A stretch of 54,579 bases of DNA from an uncultured Opitutaceae bacterium (GCA_903916755.1 CAIWXW010000188.1:1-54579), one strand, 5' to 3'; shown: positions 34,496 to 43,180, counted from the stretch's first letter. The notes: generated from the sequence alone by a model not told the origin. Numbers and translations: made by a program.

Positions 34496-36594
34496 GGCGC
34501 GCCGCCTCCCACGAGGGCGAAGGCGCGCGTGTCGGCCGCCGCCGCCGCCGAGCGCCACGATGCGAGCAGTGAAGCGGCGGTGGCGCCATCGGCATGGGCC
34601 AAGTCAGCCCAGGGCGCCTCCGGCCCGGCGAGAATGACGAATTCCCCCGGCGCCGGCGGCAGCGCCGCCGCGAAATCCGGCGCGGGGATTTCAACCAGCG
34701 TCCCGTCCCGTCCCCGCCGCCAGAGCAGGCGCGGCCGGCGCAGGCAGACATGGAGGCCATCGTCCGCCACCAGGGCCCAGGCGGGAATCTCCTCGGGGAA
34801 AAGGACCCCCAGGCGGGCGCCGAGCGTGCCGAGGTCGGAACCGTGGCGCAGGAGGAGCGCCTCGGCGGTGGCGGCGATCTCGGCCCGGCGCGCCTGGCCG
34901 GCCAGCGGGTCTTCGGCGTGCCCGGCGATCCAGGCCAGCGTCCGCCCGGCTGCCCGGATGGCCCCGCCGGCGGGGATGGCGGAACGAGGCCCCAACTCGC
35001 CCCAGGCCCAGGGCGAGCCCGCCGGGGCTTCCGCGACGAGGGGGGCCATGAGGGCCAGCCGCTCGACCAGGCCGGCCCGGTCGCGCGCCGTCTGGCGCAC
35101 GGAGAGATTCTCGCGGAGGGCCTTCACCTCGCGGCCGAGCGTGGCCGAGACGGCGGTGAAGCGCTGCGCCAGCCGGCGCAGCTCCCGCGGCCGGTCGATC
35201 TCGGTCTGGTGCCCATAGTCGCCCGCCGCGGCGCGCAGCGCCGCCGTCCGGATCGCATGCAGCGGTCCGGTCAGCCGGCGGGCAATCGCCAGCGTCAGGA
35301 GACCGCCCACCAGGAGCATGGCGGCGCCGAACCCAAAGGTGATCACGAGGGCCCGGCGGATCTGGAACTGGATCGTGCCGGCGTCCACGTCGGCGCCGGC
35401 CATGCTCACGGGCCGGCCCTGCTCGTTGAGGATCGGGGCGAAGGAGCTCTTGAGCACACCCCAGGGCGGCCAGGGCTGTATGCCGCTGACGTAGGGCACC
35501 CCCTCGGTCATGAGGCGCTGCACGCCGTCGACCTCGGCCTCGCGGAGGGTGTCGGTGCTGAGCAGGGTCGAGTGCTCCTTCCCGATGGTGCCGTCGAGGC
35601 CGTAGATGATGTGGTCGCGCCCCCGCACCGCCATCGTGTACAGGTAGGTGAGGTTCGCCCGCCCCATGATCTGCGTCATCGGGCCGGCGTAGCGCTGGTA
35701 GACCTCGCCATGCTCCTGGCCGAAGCCGGGCAGGTAGCCCTTGACGGAGACGATGCCGGTCTCCGGGTCGATGGGCATGAGGGAGGTGGAGGAACCGAAG
35801 AGCTTCTCGCTGATGCGCTCGAAGACCAGGGTGCGCAACTCGACCGGCGGCGGGTCGGCGTCGGGATTGTCGGGATCCTTCTCGAACGTCAGCTTGATGC
35901 GCTTGCGCAGGGCGCCGGTGGCGGGATCCAGGTTGAAGATCTCGTTGCCCTGCTCGCTCAGCGCCCAGAGGACATCCCGCTTCTTGTCATAGGACATGTC
36001 GCGGATCGGCCCGGGGACCGAGTTGATGCGCGTGACCTTGCCCGTCGTCAGGTCGACCTTGCGCAGGTCGCGGCCGGCCACGTAGAGGCCGTTGCGCCGC
36101 ATGATGGTCCCGATCGCCGTGATCGGCGGCTCGACGGTCCAGGCGGGGGTGATCTTCCCGGTGGCGGTGGAAAAGTGGGTGAAGTGCCCGGTCGCGTCGT
36201 CGAGCATCAGCAGGTTGCCGGCGCCGAGATCGTTGCTCAGGGAGTCGATCTCGGGGGGGACCTTGATGCCGGTTTCCTCCGCCATGCCGTCGGCCGGGCG
36301 GATCTTCATCAGGACGTGCCGCGACGTGTCCAGGGCCCAGATGGTGGGATCGGCCGGGTCATGCGTCATGTTGCTGATCGGCAGCGGCTCCATCAGCCGC
36401 TCGTGCTCGGCCGGATCGATGAAGCCGGCGGTCGTCGTGCTGATCGCGGTCAGCTTGCCGTCGAAGCCGACGATGATGAAGTCATGCAGGCGGCCGTAGA
36501 CGAGCAGCGCATAGACCACGATGAGCAAGCCGAGCGCGGGCAGCAGCACGGCCAGCAGCCAGCCCTGCAGGGTGAGAACGGGTGGGCGGCTCAT
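34492..36594 (-). CDS. Large HAMP-domain sensor with propeller-like extracytoplasmic region and PP2C-like C-terminus
   Basis: 700 aa. TM segment 1 (WLLAVLLPALGLLIVVYALLV, ~12–32); an extracytoplasmic region ~35–405 with repeats typical of beta-propellers (TIWALDTSRHVLMKI, VLWALSEQGNEIFNLDP, GLYVAGRDLRKVDL); TM segment 2 (ITFGFGAAMLLVGGLLTLAI, ~415–435); a HAMP domain (ARRLTGPLHAIRTAALRAAAGDYG) and a helical stretch. The C-terminal ~170 residues have the spacing of a SpoIIE/PP2C domain (WIAGHAEDPLAGQARRAEI, VADDGLHVCLRRPRL) but lack an evident Asp metal site. Overlaps both neighbours by 4 bp, so it is translationally coupled to the carrier-like gene upstream and the cNMP-like gene downstream. 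Role: membrane sensing; ligand unknown. Confidence 0.65.
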   Translation of the reverse strand: MSRPPVLTLQGWLLAVLLPALGLLIVVYALLVYGRLHDFIIVGFDGKLTAISTTTAGFIDPAEHERLMEPLPISNMTHDPADPTIWALDTSRHVLMKIRPADGMAEETGIKVPPEIDSLSNDLGAGNLLMLDDATGHFTHFSTATGKITPAWTVEPPITAIGTIMRRNGLYVAGRDLRKVDLTTGKVTRINSVPGPIRDMSYDKKRDVLWALSEQGNEIFNLDPATGALRKRIKLTFEKDPDNPDADPPPVELRTLVFERISEKLFGSSTSLMPIDPETGIVSVKGYLPGFGQEHGEVYQRYAGPMTQIMGRANLTYLYTMAVRGRDHIIYGLDGTIGKEHSTLLSTDTLREAEVDGVQRLMTEGVPYVSGIQPWPPWGVLKSSFAPILNEQGRPVSMAGADVDAGTIQFQIRRALVITFGFGAAMLLVGGLLTLAIARRLTGPLHAIRTAALRAAAGDYGHQTEIDRPRELRRLAQRFTAVSATLGREVKALRENLSVRQTARDRAGLVERLALMAPLVAEAPAGSPWAWGELGPRSAIPAGGAIRAAGRTLAWIAGHAEDPLAGQARRAEIAATAEALLLRHGSDLGTLGARLGVLFPEEIPAWALVADDGLHVCLRRPRLLWRRGRDGTLVEIPAPDFAAALPPAPGEFVILAGPEAPWADLAHADGATAASLLASWRSAAAAADTRAFALVGGGAP

Positions 36595-39500
36595 GCGGCC
36601 AGGGTGCGGCCCAGCAGGGTGAGCCCGAGTTCAGGGAAGATCTCCAGGCAGCGGCGGAGGACCGCGGCCGAGAGGAAGAAGGCCTCGACTTCGCCGGCGG
36701 CCATCAGGCCGCCCGCAATCCTTGGGATGCCATGGAGGGCCTCGACTCCGGCGATGGCGCCGGGCCCGAGGAGGTCCGGCGCGCCCTCCGCGCGGACGAA
36801 TCCGCGGAGGATCAGCCAGAGGCCCGGCAGCGGCGCGCCGCGCGAGCAGAGCGACGCGCCGGGCGAGAACGTGACCCGCCGGGCGTGCGGCGCCAGAAAT
36901 TCGTGGTGCAGGTAGCGATAGGAGGCGAAGGCGGGCGCCCCCATGAAGGCGTGGATCACCTCGATCGGCGTCGCCGGATCCGCGCGGCCGGCCGGCCGGG
37001 TCAGGAGGATCACAATGGTCTGGGCCAGCATGGGCGGCGGCTCGTGGCAGAGCCGCGCGAGGAAGGCCTCTTGCATGGGCTTGCCCTGCGCCAGGAGCGC
37101 CTGGGCCGCCGCGGCGGAGGCGAGGGGCAGGCCCTTATCGAGAGCCTGGGTCATCGCGTCCTCCGCCGTGAAGACGGGAATGATCCCGCGCTCGCGCGCG
37201 AACGCGACCTGGGCCTCGATCGGCCGGCCGTCGAGCAGCGGGAGGAGCAGGGGGAACGTGCCGCTGGGGCAGGCCAGCTCGACCGTCTCGATGGCGTAGC
37301 CGCGATCCTTGGACTGGCCGCTGCGCAGGGCGACGACCAGGGCCTCGTAGTTGGGGAGGCGCCCGGCGACCGCCAGGGTTTCCAGGATCATCTCCAGGTT
37401 GACGGACGGATACTCGCGACCGATCCGGACCAGGACCGACAGTCCGGGCTCGGCGATGGGACGATCGTCGGGCGCGCGCCAGGCCAGGTACCGGGCGAGC
37501 GCGTAGTAGGAGGTCGCCGCGATCTGCTCGAGGAGCGGGCCGGCGAGGAGCTGCATCTGAGGCAGCGCGAGCTTCGCGAGGGCGCGCAGGGCGACGGAGC
37601 GGCCGGCGAGGGCGATCAGGCGGTTCTGGGCGATCTCGACCAGAATCGGCACGGTGCCCTGGCCGAGCTGCAGGATGAGCTGCTCGGCCCGGCGGCGCTC
37701 GGCGGGCGTGAAGGTTCCGGCGGCGGTGAGCAGGGCGGGCAGCGCCGCGGAGTCGCCGATCCGCTCGAACGCCTCGAGGGCGCACAGGCGCTCCTCGCCC
37801 GTGGTCTCGACCAGGGCGGCCAGGACCTCGGGCAGCAGGATTCGGCTGGAGGGATCGGCCAGGTGGCGGAGCGCGGCGAGCGCCGCCTGCCGGACGGGAG
37901 CGTCGGGGGAGCGCAGGTAGTCGCGCAGCAGGTAGGCGTAACGGGTCTCGCCGATCTGGCCCAAGGCGCGGAGGCCGGCCAGCACCGAGCGCTGGTCGCC
38001 GGCGGCGAGGAAGTGCTCGACCTCCTGGAGGGCCTGGCGGCTGTCCGGCACGCGCCAGCTGCGCCAGAGGGCCGCGGCGGCGGCGCCGCGGCCCTCGGGG
38101 ACGCCGGCCTGGAGCAGCGCCTCGGTCTGGCGGGCGGGCAGGAGGCCATGGCGCCCGAGTTCGCCGGCCAGCTCGGCGCCGGGCGCGTCGGCGCGCTCGG
38201 CGAGCCAATGCTGGATCTCCTGCGCGGCGGCCGAGCCCGGCTGCGCGAGCACCTCGTCCAGCAGCGGCTTCACCCGGAAAAGCGAGCCGCCGGGGATCCG
38301 GGTGAGGAAGGCCGGCAGCGCGCGAATCGCGCGCGCGGGCTGGTTGAGCCAGAGGATGCGCAGCGCGACCGCGGCCTCGGCCGGGCCCGCGGAGAGCGCG
38401 CGGCCCTCGGCCAGATCCAGGTCACCGGCCGAGCTGGAGAGCAGCAGCGGATCGGACGGGCGGGAGAGGTCGAGCCAGTCCCGCCGCAGGTTGGTGCCGA
38501 TCGCCTTCACGTAGTCGTAGCGCAGGACGAAGACCAGGGCCACCCCCACGAGGGCCACCACGACGCCGGCGAGCGAGATCTGCTCCGGGCTCAGCCGGGG
38601 GGCCACCAGCAACAGGAAGAAGCCGGCGGTCGCCGTCGCCAGCGGCTCGCAGATGCCCTCGATCACGGTGCGCATCTGCTTGCCGGTGTCCGCGGGCAGC
38701 CGGGCAAACAGCAGGTTGGCGTTGTTGAAGTCGATCGAGGTCATCAGCCCCTGGTAGGCGAAGAAACCGGCCACCGCCGCGGGGAAGCCGCCGTCCAGCA
38801 GCAGCCACGAGAAAACGAGCGCGTAGGCGACGGACTGGAGCAGGGCCACGTTGCGCACGCCGAACCTGCCCACCAGCCGGTTGAAGACGAGCAGGCTGAT
38901 CGCAAGGTTGAAGACGTTGACCAATGCGGTCAGATGGCCGAGGAGCGCCGCCAGCTCGGCCTCGTTCCGGCCGGTGGAGAAGATGCCGAGATACTGGAAC
39001 TCGCAGGTGGTGGCCGCAATCAGGGTGAAGAACAGGACGAACGTGAGGACGAGGGCATAGCGGGTGCGGAAGAGCTTGAGCACGATGTGCAGCGTTTCCT
39101 TCAGGGCCGGCGCCGGATCCTCCTCGCCCTCGCCCGACTCGAGCTTGTGCCAGCGGCGCCGGGTCCAGCCCGCGACCGGCCACGCCGCGACGGCGCAGAC
39201 CGCCCATCCGAGGAAAAGCGCCTGGACGCCGAAATGCGCGGTGATCGGCCCGACCAGGCTGCCGCCGATGATGGCGCCCACCGCCGAGCCCGCCGCCAGG
39301 AGGGCGAAGAGGCGCTTGGCGTCGTGCAGGTCAAAATAGCCGTCGATGAAGTTCCAGTAGAGGCTGTAGAGCCCGACGTACCAGACGGAGGTGTAGAGCT
39401 TGGCCGCGTAGGCGACCACCAGCGGGGGCGCCCCGAAGTGCAGCGCGGCCGCCAGGCCGAGCCCGCCGGCCACCAGCAGCCCGAGCGTGGCATCGAACAC

Positions 39501-39746
39501 CCGGTCCAGTCCCCACCGGCCCATCAGCGCCGAGTAGATCGGGACGTAGAGCAGCATGATCACCGGCATGGCCAGGTAGATCCGCGGCAGCTTGTCCGCG
39601 CCGGCCTTGATCAGGAACAGCGTGTCCGCCCCGTTCATGCCCATGGTCAGCCCGGCCTGCAGCAGGAGGCCGATCAGGGCGAGCTGGGCGATCTTGCGCC
39701 CCTCGCCCGCCTCAAGGTTCAGGAACCGCCGGAGCAGGGCTGGCAT
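36591..39746 (-). CDS. Npt-type (ATP:ADP antiporter-like) membrane protein fused to HEAT repeats and a cNMP-binding domain
   Basis: 1051 aa from the ATG at 39746 (MPALLRRFLNLEAGEGRK); an upstream in-frame start exists but adds only a Pro/Arg-rich run. Residues ~15–410 contain about a dozen hydrophobic segments with motifs seen in Npt1/Npt2-type nucleotide carriers of PVC bacteria (GMNGADTLFLIKAGADKLP; WNFIDGYFDLHDAKRLF). Residues ~470–880 are Ala/Leu-rich helical pairs of HEAT type (GLRALGQIGETRYAYLLRDY; PVRQAALAALRHLADP). Residues ~910–1050 form a cNMP-binding-like beta-roll (VTFSPGASLCSRGAPLPGLW, DLLGPGAIAGVEALHG). A transporter turned receptor or a regulated carrier are both possible. First gene of the four-gene overlapping unit, 23 bp after the methyltransferase gene. 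Confidence 0.75.
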   Translation of the reverse strand: MPALLRRFLNLEAGEGRKIAQLALIGLLLQAGLTMGMNGADTLFLIKAGADKLPRIYLAMPVIMLLYVPIYSALMGRWGLDRVFDATLGLLVAGGLGLAAALHFGAPPLVVAYAAKLYTSVWYVGLYSLYWNFIDGYFDLHDAKRLFALLAAGSAVGAIIGGSLVGPITAHFGVQALFLGWAVCAVAAWPVAGWTRRRWHKLESGEGEEDPAPALKETLHIVLKLFRTRYALVLTFVLFFTLIAATTCEFQYLGIFSTGRNEAELAALLGHLTALVNVFNLAISLLVFNRLVGRFGVRNVALLQSVAYALVFSWLLLDGGFPAAVAGFFAYQGLMTSIDFNNANLLFARLPADTGKQMRTVIEGICEPLATATAGFFLLLVAPRLSPEQISLAGVVVALVGVALVFVLRYDYVKAIGTNLRRDWLDLSRPSDPLLLSSSAGDLDLAEGRALSAGPAEAAVALRILWLNQPARAIRALPAFLTRIPGGSLFRVKPLLDEVLAQPGSAAAQEIQHWLAERADAPGAELAGELGRHGLLPARQTEALLQAGVPEGRGAAAAALWRSWRVPDSRQALQEVEHFLAAGDQRSVLAGLRALGQIGETRYAYLLRDYLRSPDAPVRQAALAALRHLADPSSRILLPEVLAALVETTGEERLCALEAFERIGDSAALPALLTAAGTFTPAERRRAEQLILQLGQGTVPILVEIAQNRLIALAGRSVALRALAKLALPQMQLLAGPLLEQIAATSYYALARYLAWRAPDDRPIAEPGLSVLVRIGREYPSVNLEMILETLAVAGRLPNYEALVVALRSGQSKDRGYAIETVELACPSGTFPLLLPLLDGRPIEAQVAFARERGIIPVFTAEDAMTQALDKGLPLASAAAAQALLAQGKPMQEAFLARLCHEPPPMLAQTIVILLTRPAGRADPATPIEVIHAFMGAPAFASYRYLHHEFLAPHARRVTFSPGASLCSRGAPLPGLWLILRGFVRAEGAPDLLGPGAIAGVEALHGIPRIAGGLMAAGEVEAFFLSAAVLRRCLEIFPELGLTLLGRTLAA

Positions 39747-39769
39747 GGTGGGAACGGAGGCCGGCCCGC

Positions 39770-40456
39770 TCAGCGCGGGCGGCGGGCCAGCACGACGCGG
39801 CCGTGGTGCCGGTGGGAGGCGTCGCGGAAGTTGGGGTGCGGCGGCTCGTCCCACACGCAGTCGTCATTGCGGACGATTTCCAGCCCGGTGGCGAGAAAGA
39901 GCGCCTCCGCCTCCGCCGCGGTGAAGAACCGATAGTAGTAGGACCCCTGGTAGAGCCAGCCGCCCTCCGGTCCCGGCTGCATGTCCACCCCGGCGACGCC
40001 GTCATCGGTCGCGGGCACGTTCGCGAGCAGGCAGCCGCCGGGAACGAGCAGGCGACGCAACTCCGCGAGGATCAGCTCCGGTTCGGGCAGGGTTTCGAGC
40101 GCGTCGCTCAGGAGAATCAGGGCGAAGGACGCGGCGGGCAGCGGGACGCACGCCAGGTCGCAGACCAGCGGGGTGACCTGGCGTCGGACGCCGGCCGGAA
40201 TCTTGGCCAGGGCCGCCGCCGAGGCGTCGCAGGCCGTCACCGGCCGGCCCAGCCCGAGCAGCACCGACAGGTTGCGGCCCTCGCCGGTGGCGGCATCGAG
40301 CACCGGACCGGGAGGCAGGTCGCAGGCCGCGGGCAGCAGCCGCGGCAGGAACCCGATGGGCTCGCGGCCCCAGATCAGATCTGGCGTGGAGGCGTAAAGA
40401 TGGTCCCAGGCGGACTTGTTCTGGTCGGCGAGTCCGGGGTTCGGTTGGGCAGACAT
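39770..40456 (-). CDS. Class I SAM-dependent methyltransferase (Methyltransf_11/25 type)
   Basis: 228 aa. The SAM-binding motif I is VLDAATGEGRNLSVLLGLG (~52–70), followed by an acidic residue closing strand 2 (VTACDAS) and a motif with LPLPAASFALILLSDALETL, then LRRLLVPGGCLLANVP. This is the standard Rossmann methyltransferase layout; the substrate cannot be read from the sequence. It lies 43 bp after the PrmC-like gene and 23 bp before the carrier-like gene on the same strand, so it is probably co-transcribed. It could be a small-molecule or thiol methyltransferase (the ENKSAWDHLY-like start resembles tellurite/thiopurine types); that is a guess. Confidence 0.85.
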   Translation of the reverse strand: MSAQPNPGLADQNKSAWDHLYASTPDLIWGREPIGFLPRLLPAACDLPPGPVLDAATGEGRNLSVLLGLGRPVTACDASAAALAKIPAGVRRQVTPLVCDLACVPLPAASFALILLSDALETLPEPELILAELRRLLVPGGCLLANVPATDDGVAGVDMQPGPEGGWLYQGSYYYRFFTAAEAEALFLATGLEIVRNDDCVWDEPPHPNFRDASHRHHGRVVLARRPR

Positions 40457-40499
40457 GCGGCGCGGGCATTCCCCCTGATTACCTCTCGCGGTGCAAAAC

Positions 40500-41333
40500 C
40501 TATTTGGCCGCGGCGGGCGCCATCTGGCAGCACAGCAGGCTGAGGCCCGGGCGGGGGGTCACGATTTCCCAGCGGGCGGCCGACCCGGCCAGGGCCTCGA
40601 GTTCGGCCCGGGGCAGCACGCCCGCGTTGAGCCAGATCTCGCTGGCCCAGCCCCGGACGGCGGCGGCGCGCAGGATCTGGGCGTGCACGCCGGTGCGGCC
40701 GCCCAGCGGAAACGAGGAGGCCGGCGGCATCGCCATATAGTGCGAGAGGGGCCGGTCCGCGTCGTAGAGGGTGGTGGAATCGCCCCAGGGCGGGTCGCCA
40801 TAGATGAAATCCGGCGCCGGAAGGTCGGCGGGCCAGTCGTCGAAGAGGTCGCTTTCCACCAGGCGCAGGGGGAGCCCGAGGCGCGCGGCGTTCGCCGCCG
40901 CGACCGCCAGGGCATCCGGGTCGAGATCGAGCCCGACGACCTGGGCATCGGGCAGCTCGGCCCGGAGAGTCAGGGCCAGGGTGCCGCAGCCCACGCCGAT
41001 TTCCGCCAGGAGGGGGGGGCGCCCGGACGCCGCCGCGTGCGCCCGGGCGCGGCGCAGGAGAGCATCCACCAGATGGGTGACTTCGGGGTCGGTGACGTAG
41101 GCGCGCTTGTCGATCGCGAAGCGCCGGCCGCGGAATTCAAAGCCGCCGATGACATGCGCCAGCGCCTCGCCGGCGGTCCGGCGCTTGAGCCAGCGCTTCA
41201 GCCGGCGGACATCGCCGCCGCCGGCGGCGGCGAGCGCGTCCAGGTCGCCCGGGGCGAAGGGTGGCAGCGCCTGGCCGAGCTCGGACTCGATCTGCGCGAG
41301 AGCGGCTTCGGCCGCCGTGCGGGAGCGTGGCAT
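40500..41333 (-). CDS. PrmC/HemK-like N-methyltransferase
   Basis: 277 aa from the ATG at 41333, which shares one base with the upstream stop (TGATG). The N-terminal helical region has the PrmC pattern (RTAGEALAHVIGGFEFRG, then YVTDPEVTHLVDALL in place of the usual LIPRPETE stretch). SAM-binding motif is AEIGVGCGTLALTL, with VVGLDLDPDALAVA. The catalytic NPPY motif reads DPPW (YGDPPWGDST). PrmC methylates the Gln of the GGQ motif in release factors; the altered PRPETE and NPPY regions and the operon context suggest a paralogue acting on another amide or amine. It is paired with a PLP decarboxylase rather than with prfA, where prmC usually sits. Confidence 0.75.
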   Translation of the reverse strand: MPRSRTAAEAALAQIESELGQALPPFAPGDLDALAAAGGGDVRRLKRWLKRRTAGEALAHVIGGFEFRGRRFAIDKRAYVTDPEVTHLVDALLRRARAHAAASGRPPLLAEIGVGCGTLALTLRAELPDAQVVGLDLDPDALAVAAANAARLGLPLRLVESDLFDDWPADLPAPDFIYGDPPWGDSTTLYDADRPLSHYMAMPPASSFPLGGRTGVHAQILRAAAVRGWASEIWLNAGVLPRAELEALAGSAARWEIVTPRPGLSLLCCQMAPAAAK

Positions 41334-42565
41334 CAGAGTAGGATTTCGCGAAATTTTCCCCGCATGCAATGGTTCGAACTCATGGCGGCGCCGTAGCCGC
41401 CGGCATTGAGGAAGGCCAGCAGCTCGCCTTCCACCGGGTCGGGGAAGGAGACGTTCTCCGCCAGGAGATCGAGGGCCTCGTTGATGTTGCCGGCGATGGT
41501 GACGCGACGGCGGGGCGCGGCGCGGCGCCGGCAGGGCAGCGGCAGGAGCGGCAACGCGTAGAAGGCCGGCTCGGGGTGAAGGTTGAAGCCCCCGTTGACC
41601 CCGACGAAAAGCGTGTCCCGCTTGCGCTCGACCGTGTTCACCTCGAGGAGGAGGACGCCGGCGTCCTTGACCAGGTAGTCGCCCGGCTCGACCCAGATTT
41701 CGCACCGGTCGCGGCGGAAATGGCGCGCGACCACCCGGCTCCAGGCGGCCAGATCGAGCGGCGCGTCGCCGGCGACCAGGGGAATGCCCAGGCCGCCGCC
41801 CAGGTTGACGTAGCGCAGGCCGGGCACGGCGGCGATGAACGGGCGGGCGGCGACCAGCACCGCCTCCAGGGCCTCCAGTTGGGGGGTGAGATAGCCGCAA
41901 CCGGCGTGAAAATGGAGGCCCTCCACGCGCAGTCCGGAGGCCTCGGCCAGGGCGAGCGCCGCGAAAAACTGCTCCCAATAGATCCCGAATTTTGTCGTCG
42001 TTCCGCCGGCGTAGCGCAGCCGCGGGTTCTGGCGGTAGCCGAGGCCGACGGCGGGATTGATCCGCAGCCCGATCCGGCGGCCGGGCGCCAGCCGCGCCAG
42101 CCGCCGCATGCTGGACAGGGAGTCGCAGTTGACGATCACGCCCGGGTGGCGCGCCAGGCAGCGGGCGTCCGCCTCCGACATCGAGGTCCCCGTGTAGGAG
42201 ATCGCCTCCTCGGCGAAGCCGCAACGCCGGGCCCGGAGCAATTCCTCCGGCGAGCAGACGTCGACCCCGCAGCGGCCCAGCCCATGCAGGAACCGCAGAA
42301 GAGGGGGAAACCGGTTGGACTTCATCGCATAGAAGACGCCGGTCCGCTTGCCGGTGTCGCTCAGCGCGGCCTGCAGCCGCCGGAGATTCGCCCGGATCCT
42401 TGAGGCGTGGTAGGCGAAAAGCGGCGTGCCGCGGGTCCGGCCCAGATCTTCGAGGTCATGCCGTCCCAGGTGAAGCGTGTCCCGGCGGTAGCCCAGGTCG
42501 CTGCGCTCCCACCAGGCGGGGGAGGGGGCGCGGGGCGCGGCGGGGAGTCGGGAGGGAGCGGACAA
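41333..42565 (-). CDS. PLP-dependent decarboxylase of the diaminopimelate/ornithine decarboxylase family
   Basis: 410 aa, fold-type III. Lys82 in FYAMKSNRFPPLL is the predicted PLP lysine; HFHAGCG, VNLGGGLGIPL and VEPGDYLV are family motifs. The LysA motif GPxCExxD reads GNINEALD, so the catalytic Cys of diaminopimelate decarboxylase is replaced by Asn. The C-terminal motif reads MSSNHCMRG, with His-Cys where LysA usually has Tyr-Asn. It is therefore probably not the housekeeping lysA and may act on another amino acid or carboxylate. Start at 42565 heads the minus-strand block; the next gene's ATG overlaps its stop by one base. Function beyond the family is not determinable. Confidence 0.8.
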   Translation of the reverse strand: MSAPSRLPAAPRAPSPAWWERSDLGYRRDTLHLGRHDLEDLGRTRGTPLFAYHASRIRANLRRLQAALSDTGKRTGVFYAMKSNRFPPLLRFLHGLGRCGVDVCSPEELLRARRCGFAEEAISYTGTSMSEADARCLARHPGVIVNCDSLSSMRRLARLAPGRRIGLRINPAVGLGYRQNPRLRYAGGTTTKFGIYWEQFFAALALAEASGLRVEGLHFHAGCGYLTPQLEALEAVLVAARPFIAAVPGLRYVNLGGGLGIPLVAGDAPLDLAAWSRVVARHFRRDRCEIWVEPGDYLVKDAGVLLLEVNTVERKRDTLFVGVNGGFNLHPEPAFYALPLLPLPCRRRAAPRRRVTIAGNINEALDLLAENVSFPDPVEGELLAFLNAGGYGAAMSSNHCMRGKFREILL

Positions 42566-42611
42566 GGCCGGGAATGATTCGGGGAGGGGGCGCGGGGCGC
42601 TATCCTAAACT

Positions 42612-42719
42612 GGCGGCTGGGACAGACCGCAGCCCGTTGGGACCGGCCGCTGTTTCGGCCGTCGGCAACCCTTTTCCCCCGGTGGTGTCTGAGAGGGGAG
42701 ACTCAATCCAGCCACCACC
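42612..42719 (+). promoter_or_regulatory. Hairpin-rich 5' leader of the ferritin-like gene
   Basis: Three stem-loops can be drawn. GGCTG/CAGCC lies at the start. CGGCCG-CTGTTT-CGGCCG follows, flanked by GTTG/CAAC. A 7-bp stem GGTGGTG (42681–42687) pairs with CACCACC (42713–42719), directly before the ATG at 42721. The only purine-rich RBS-like stretch (AGAGGGGAG, 42692–42700) is inside the loop of the last hairpin, 20 bp from the ATG. This could control translation. It matches no riboswitch class that I recognise. Confidence 0.4.
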
Positions 42720-42720
42720 C

Positions 42721-43176
42721 ATGAGCGATAAACTTAAAATCAGCCGCCAGCAGATGATCGACCTCCTCAACGAGGATCTGGCCCGGGAATTCCAGGCGGT
42801 CATCGCCTATGTCAACTATAGCCAGACCATGAAGGGCGCCGCGTACACCGACATCGCGCGCGAGCTCGCCAAGCACGCGAAGGAGGAGCTGGAGCATGCC
42901 GTCGCCATCGCGAAGCAGATCGACTATTTCAACGGGACCCCGGTCACCGTGCCCAAGAAGGTGCGCATGTCCGAGAAGGCCGAGGATATGCTCCGGTTCG
43001 ATCTCGAGAACGAGCGCGAGACCATCATCGCCTACCGGCAGCGGATCCGGCAGGCTGACGCCATGGGTGAATTCGCCCTCAGCGAGGTGCTTCGCCGGAT
43101 CATCGCGCAGGAACAGGACCACCTGATGGACCTGGCCGACGCCCTCGGCATCGACACCCCCTCCACGGGGGATTGA
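42721..43176 (+). CDS. Ferritin-like (bacterioferritin-type) di-iron protein
   Basis: 151 aa, four-helix-bundle pattern. Carboxylate/His ligands appear in helices A (LNEDLAREFQAVIAYVNYS), B (HAKEELEHAVAIAKQIDYF), C (ENERETIIAYRQRI) and D (IAQEQDHLMDLADAL), giving the E–ExxH–E–ExxH layout of bacterioferritin and related ferritin-like proteins. No rubredoxin domain is present. Likely role: cytoplasmic iron storage or oxidative protection. It stands alone, divergent from the minus-strand block, and is convergent with the TPR gene only 4 bp away. Its leader is unusually structured, so post-transcriptional control is plausible. Confidence 0.85.
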   Translation: MSDKLKISRQQMIDLLNEDLAREFQAVIAYVNYSQTMKGAAYTDIARELAKHAKEELEHAVAIAKQIDYFNGTPVTVPKKVRMSEKAEDMLRFDLENERETIIAYRQRIRQADAMGEFALSEVLRRIIAQEQDHLMDLADALGIDTPSTGD

Positions 43177-43180
43177 TGTC

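Noticed and set aside
36582-39935. Plus-strand 1117-codon frame antisense to the carrier/HEAT protein
   Set aside because: The product is low-complexity (Gln/Glu/Gly/Arg-rich) and shows no membrane segments or motifs, whereas the minus strand gives clear TM, HEAT and cNMP-like regions.
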